Shown here: positions 60,659-64,000 of the stretch, one piece after another | How the letters are laid out: each line of letters opens with the position of its first letter | How positions within the stretch are numbered: the stretch's first letter is position 1 | Origin: Bin87 sp963666865 | Lineage (GTDB): Bacteria > Chloroflexota > Dehalococcoidia > Lucifugimonadales > UBA3495 | Length of the DNA stretch: 64,000 nt | Reading direction: 5' to 3' | Assembly: GCA_963666865.1 (NCBI GenBank) | Contig: OY763072.1 | Coordinates: 2,914,001 to 2,978,000 of the forward strand | The notes under the pieces: model-generated | The model's database searches: none | What the model saw: the letters and a program-made list of their open reading frames with translations, nothing else | What the model was told of the DNA's origin: nothing | Position numbers and translations under genes: made by a program

Positions 60659-62650
60659 ATGGCGCTTACGAGGTTGGAGATCGGTACGCGGACGGCTTTT
60701 GCGGGCGGGGAGATTTTTGGCGACGTGGGGCGGTATGAGCGGATCGACGGGGTGGCGTATTTTGCCGTTGATCCGGAGCATGGGGACAATGCCGTTATCG
60801 CGGACATTGGGTTGGCGCCGCGGAATGGTGACGGGTTGGTGGAGTTTTCGTCGGATTTTCGGATCATCAAGCCGGTGGACAACGACCACGGCAACGGTCG
60901 GTTGCTGCTGGACGTGCTGAACCGGGGGAAGGAACTGGCGCTGAAGAATCTCAACAGCGCGCCGGACGCGCCGCCGGATGCGGACCCGCATCCGGGGAAC
61001 GGGTTCCTGATGCGGCGGGGGTACAGCCTGGTGTGGTGCGGTTGGCAGCACGACGTTCCCGATGCGCCGGGTCTGTTCCGTTGCAACGTGCCCAATGCGG
61101 TCAACGCGGGCGGATCGCCGGTGTCGGGGCGCATCGTGATTTCGTTCCAACCGACGGTCGCGACTGGCACGCAGTTTCTGTCGGACCGGGACCACGCACC
61201 GTATCCGACCAATCACCTGGAAAGTTGGGACTCGGTACTGACGGTACAGGACTACGAGGACGGGCCGGAAACGGTGATACCCAGGGAGCAATGGGCTTTC
61301 GCCCGTCTGGTGGATGGTCGCCGGGTGCCGGATGCGGCACACGTTACGATGGATGGCGGGTTTGAGGCGGGGAAGGTTTATCGGGTCGTCTATGGAACCT
61401 CGCACGCTCCGGTGGTAGGTTTGGGACTGCTTGCCACGCGGGATATTGTGGCGTGGCTGCGGTACGCCGAATCTGACGATGTTGGAACGGCAAATCCGTT
61501 GTCCGGCGCGCTGGGTAGGGCCTACGCCTACGGACGGAGCCAGAGCGGGCGGTTCCTGCGGCAGATGCTGCACCTGGGGCTGAACCGGGACGAGGATGGC
61601 CGCATCGTGTTCGAGGGGATGCTGCCCAACGTGGCCGGCGGGAAGATGGGTGAGTTCAGCGTGCGTTTCGGGCAGCCGTCCAGTCTGTCCAACCGGAGCG
61701 TGAACAACCTGCCGCCGTTCCTGGACATTGAACCGGGCGGCGAAGATGGTGTGCTGGCTGAGGTAACGCGGCGGGGCGTTGCGCCCAAGGTGATTTACAC
61801 GAATACGTCATCGGAGTATTGGGGCGGGCACGGCGCATTGGCCCACGTTACGCCGGACGGCAATGCGGACGTGACGCTGCCCGAAAACGTGCGGTCGTGG
61901 CTGTTCTGCGGGACGCAGCACGGGCCGGCGAACCTGCCCATTTCGGATACTAACCGGGACACCGGGGCGCGGGGCACGCAGGCATTGAATTACGTTGACT
62001 ACCGGCCCCTGATGCGGGCGGCGCTGCACCGGCTGGACCGATGGGTTACCCATAACGAGGAACCACCGGCCAATGGGTATCCCAATCATGCGGATGAGAC
62101 GATTGTTCCTGCTGATAGCCTGCGGGAATGGTTTGGGGCGTTGCCGGGAGTGGAGTTCCCGACGTATCAGAAGGTGATGCGGGCGTTGAACTTCGGGCCG
62201 GACCGGGCGGTTCCCACGGTGATACCGCCGGAGGTGGGAGACGAATACCCATCGTTGGTTTCGGCGGTGGACGCGGATGGGAACGAGGTGGGAGGCGTGC
62301 GACTGCCGGCCATTGCGGTGCCGCTGGCGACATATACCGGTTGGAACGTGCGGCATTCCGACATCGGCGGCGTCGGGCAGACGCTGGCGCCGGGAGGTAC
62401 GGTGGTGGGCGGAGCGATACCCTTTGCGGTGACGCGGGCGGAACGGCTGGCGTCGGGGGATCCGCGGCCATCGATTGAGGAACGGTACGGGTCGAGGGAG
62501 GAGTACCTGGCGCGGGTGCGAGAGTCTGCGGAGGCGCTGGTGGAGGCGGGGTATATGCTGGCAGAGGACGTGGACGTGGTGGTGGGGCAGGGTGGCGAGG
62601 TGTACGACGCGATTGTGGGGGTGCGTGAGGCGGTGGCGGCGGATGACTGA
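60659..62650 (+). CDS. Large alpha/beta-hydrolase domain protein (Abhydrolase_10-like)
   Basis: 663 residues. The nucleophile-elbow-like line YAYGRSQSGRFLRQM has the G-x-S-x-S-G arrangement of this family; upstream are GRLLLDVLNRGKE and GYSLVWCGWQHDVPDAPG. C-terminal part with WNVRHSDIGGVGQ and PFAVTRAERLASGDPRPSIEERYGS (partial quote) is typical of these long proteins. No signal peptide is visible. Probably an esterase/lipase-type hydrolase of unknown substrate. 104 bp after the CHAT-STAND stop, behind a repeat. Confidence 0.75.
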   Translation: MALTRLEIGTRTAFAGGEIFGDVGRYERIDGVAYFAVDPEHGDNAVIADIGLAPRNGDGLVEFSSDFRIIKPVDNDHGNGRLLLDVLNRGKELALKNLNSAPDAPPDADPHPGNGFLMRRGYSLVWCGWQHDVPDAPGLFRCNVPNAVNAGGSPVSGRIVISFQPTVATGTQFLSDRDHAPYPTNHLESWDSVLTVQDYEDGPETVIPREQWAFARLVDGRRVPDAAHVTMDGGFEAGKVYRVVYGTSHAPVVGLGLLATRDIVAWLRYAESDDVGTANPLSGALGRAYAYGRSQSGRFLRQMLHLGLNRDEDGRIVFEGMLPNVAGGKMGEFSVRFGQPSSLSNRSVNNLPPFLDIEPGGEDGVLAEVTRRGVAPKVIYTNTSSEYWGGHGALAHVTPDGNADVTLPENVRSWLFCGTQHGPANLPISDTNRDTGARGTQALNYVDYRPLMRAALHRLDRWVTHNEEPPANGYPNHADETIVPADSLREWFGALPGVEFPTYQKVMRALNFGPDRAVPTVIPPEVGDEYPSLVSAVDADGNEVGGVRLPAIAVPLATYTGWNVRHSDIGGVGQTLAPGGTVVGGAIPFAVTRAERLASGDPRPSIEERYGSREEYLARVRESAEALVEAGYMLAEDVDVVVGQGGEVYDAIVGVREAVAADD

Positions 62651-62680
62651 TGACGGTGGTTCCAAGGAGGTGCAAAGCAA

Positions 62681-63193
62681 ATGTCCGTAGCAGATGTGCG
62701 TCGATCCATTGAATATGTCCAGCAGCATTTGGCGGATTGGGACCGGGATCAGTACTTGTACTACGAGACTCCCACGCGCTACCTGCTCATCGATCCCGTC
62801 ATCAAATCACTGGGATGGGACGTGAGTAACATGGATGAATGCTCTACGGAATGGCCGATGCCCCCTGGGCAATGGTTCAAAAGGGTGGACTATGCCCTCG
62901 GCGATTGCAACGGTGACGTCGTTGTGGTGATAGAAGCCAAGAGTCTCAGAACTTCCGTGAAAAACCGTCCAAGTGGACTGGAAAACCAGCTTGCGGGCTA
63001 CGTCAGGGGTATGAACGACGGCGTGGCTGTCCTGACGAACGGTGTGATCTGGCACCTGTACGAATTGGACTCCAGTCGCCGCGCATTGAAAAACAAGCAC
63101 GTGGCGGAGGTAGATATCAGGGAAGGTCACGGGGATGTAGGTAAATCTGCAAGCACCTTGCACAATTGGTTGCGTAAGGATAGGTGGTGGTGA
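62681..63193 (+). CDS. Type I restriction R-subunit N-terminal-like (HSDR_N) nuclease-fold protein
   Basis: 170 residues. PD-(D/E)xK core: RVDYALGD followed by VVVVIEAKSL, then GLENQLAGYVRGMNDGVAVL and TNGVIWHLYEL, the standard pattern of stand-alone HSDR_N domains. Strong Shine-Dalgarno AAGGAGG before the ATG. Helicase and methylase parts are absent, so it is not a complete restriction subunit. It may cut nucleic acid or be a relic. 30 bp after the hydrolase gene. Confidence 0.8.
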   Translation: MSVADVRRSIEYVQQHLADWDRDQYLYYETPTRYLLIDPVIKSLGWDVSNMDECSTEWPMPPGQWFKRVDYALGDCNGDVVVVIEAKSLRTSVKNRPSGLENQLAGYVRGMNDGVAVLTNGVIWHLYELDSSRRALKNKHVAEVDIREGHGDVGKSASTLHNWLRKDRWW

Positions 63194-63204
63194 CGCTCGG
63201 TTTT

Positions 63205-63275
63205 CTGGATTCCGGCTTTCGCCGGAATGACGGGTTGGAGTGGGAATGACGGGGTGGTGATAATGACGGTTGGGC
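63205..63275. repeat. Family B repeat with decayed half-copies
   Basis: CTGGATTCCGGC-TTTC-GCCGGAATGACGG then GGGAATGACGGGG and ATAATGACGGTTGGG, between the HSDR_N gene and the antitoxin gene. Confidence 0.75.
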
Positions 63276-63327
63276 AGGAATGGCGGTCGGTCAGTGTGCG
63301 GGCTGGTATGGCCAGTTGGAGGACATG

Positions 63328-63675
63328 ATGGACGAAACGCAGAAGAAGGGGCGCTTTTACCACGCCCTTTATATTGACGAGTTCAAGGAGCAGTGCCTGG
63401 AGTTGGTTGCCGAGGTTTCCGAGCGCGGCGGCAGCGTCATCATCTTCGATGGGGACGAGCCGGTGGCCGAGCTGGTTCGTTTTGTGGAGAAGCCAAGCCC
63501 AGCCTACGGAAGTATGAAGGGGCAGATTAAAATCCTTGGCGACATCGAAGGGCCGATGCCGGTAGAGTGGTACACCGACCCTAATGTCCAAACGGATGCG
63601 GACTGGAAGATTGATGGGCCGATGCCGGCGTCGTGGTTCGCCAGTCCTGCCAATGATGAGGAGCGGGCATCTTGA
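63328..63675 (+). CDS. Phd/YefM-type antitoxin with duplicated C-terminal motif
   Basis: 115 residues. N-terminal Phd-like DNA-binding part (FKEQCLELVAEVSERGGSVI, then IFDGDEPVAELVRF). The C terminus contains two similar 13-residue units, IEGPMPVEWYTDP and IDGPMPASWFASP, where related antitoxins carry one GxP...W segment that contacts the toxin. Start set at ATG 63328 (GGAGG 5 nt upstream; an ATG three bases earlier is equally possible). The stop overlaps the VapC-like start by 4 bp (TTGA). Neutralises the downstream PIN toxin and represses its own operon. Confidence 0.78.
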   Translation: MDETQKKGRFYHALYIDEFKEQCLELVAEVSERGGSVIIFDGDEPVAELVRFVEKPSPAYGSMKGQIKILGDIEGPMPVEWYTDPNVQTDADWKIDGPMPASWFASPANDEERAS

Positions 63676-64000
63676 TCCTGTGCGACACCCATGCCTTGTT
63701 GTGGTTTATCACTGCGGACCGTCGGCTGGGTCGGCTCTCTAACCGGATGATGTGGCAAGCGAGCCTGAATAGGGATCTCGCGTTTTCCGCAATCTCGATC
63801 TGGGAAGTGAGTATGTTATTGCAGAAAGGACGGCTCGACGTCACCCTCAATGTGAACGCTAATCAATGGCGGCAAGATTTGATTGCGCGTGGGCTTACCG
63901 AAATCCCTGTTGACGGGGCCATTGCGGCCCGTGCCGGCGAGTTGCCCGATATGCACGGCGACCCGGCCGACCGCATCATAGTTGCCACTGCCCTCGACGG
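63672..64000 (+). CDS. VapC-like PIN-domain toxin, 3' end outside window
   Basis: At least 109 residues, cut by the window edge. PIN-domain acidic residues: LCDTHALLWF (Asp), AISIWEVSMLLQKGRL (Glu), GDPADRIIVATA (Asp pair). VapC-type RNases cleave tRNA or rRNA with Mg/Mn. TTG start overlaps the antitoxin stop. Completes a Phd/VapC module. Confidence 0.82.
   Translation, partial: MILCDTHALLWFITADRRLGRLSNRMMWQASLNRDLAFSAISIWEVSMLLQKGRLDVTLNVNANQWRQDLIARGLTEIPVDGAIAARAGELPDMHGDPADRIIVATALD

Overview
The window is a GC-rich bacterial chromosome segment (64 kb) with dense, mostly single-gene or short-operon organisation. No 16S, 23S or ribosomal protein gene is present, so taxonomy is inferred from content only: CaiB/BaiF CoA-transferase, several TPP-dependent decarboxylase/synthase-like enzymes, HpcH/HpaI lyases, ADP-forming acyl-CoA synthetase, a PAC2 protein, retropepsin/DUF5678 pairs and dispersed palindromic repeats resemble uncultured Chloroflexota (SAR202/Dehalococcoidia-like) genomes. 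That placement is a guess to be tested with marker genes.

Left part (0-22 kb). A CbbQ/NorQ AAA+ ATPase (cut by the window edge), a NudL-type NUDIX hydrolase and a very large NorD-like VWA protein form one operon. Facing it is a leftward operon of a Gld-type ABC exporter (ATPase, permease, auxiliary ABC protein), a DUF4340 protein and cinA. Then follow speD plus an agmatinase-family gene, a pair of tiny membrane proteins, an HMG-CoA-lyase-like enzyme, a membrane glycosyltransferase with an N-terminal zinc ribbon, a lipoprotein, a BNR-repeat protein, a NUDIX-comF pair and a ribokinase. A CoA-transferase and a four-tRNA operon (Val, Leu, Arg, Val) follow.

Middle (22-37 kb). PAC2 protein, amidohydrolase, nitroreductase, EamA transporter, tRNA-Glu, HypE/AIR-synthase-like protein and a PLP-dependent ammonia-lyase-like enzyme lead into a gene-poor, AT-enriched kilobase (29.7-30.66 kb) with repeated 11-mers, a nested palindrome and a small HTH gene. 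Next to it is an insertion-sequence graveyard with four to five decayed transposases. Third-codon-position strand bias on the + strand changes from C-rich (left of about 22 kb) to G-rich (right of about 33 kb), so this zone is a candidate replication origin.

Right part (33-64 kb). Acetamidase/formamidase, two TPP enzymes, and two homologous ~1000-residue DNA methyltransferase-like proteins that share an N-terminal D-x13-E-x-E element form an accessory, restriction-modification-like island. It also holds a DUF5678/retropepsin pair and a HigB-HigA toxin-antitoxin fusion. An acyl-CoA synthetase, DUF2332 and TauE/SafE genes follow, then an intact IS4-like element with 11-bp target duplications, three tandem HpcH/HpaI paralogues, a 1266-residue CHAT-STAND-TPR protein whose CHAT catalytic residues appear lost, an alpha/beta hydrolase, an HsdR_N-like nuclease-fold protein and a Phd/VapC pair cut by the window end. 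Dispersed palindromic repeats sit in most intergenic gaps and have invaded one methyltransferase coding sequence in frame.
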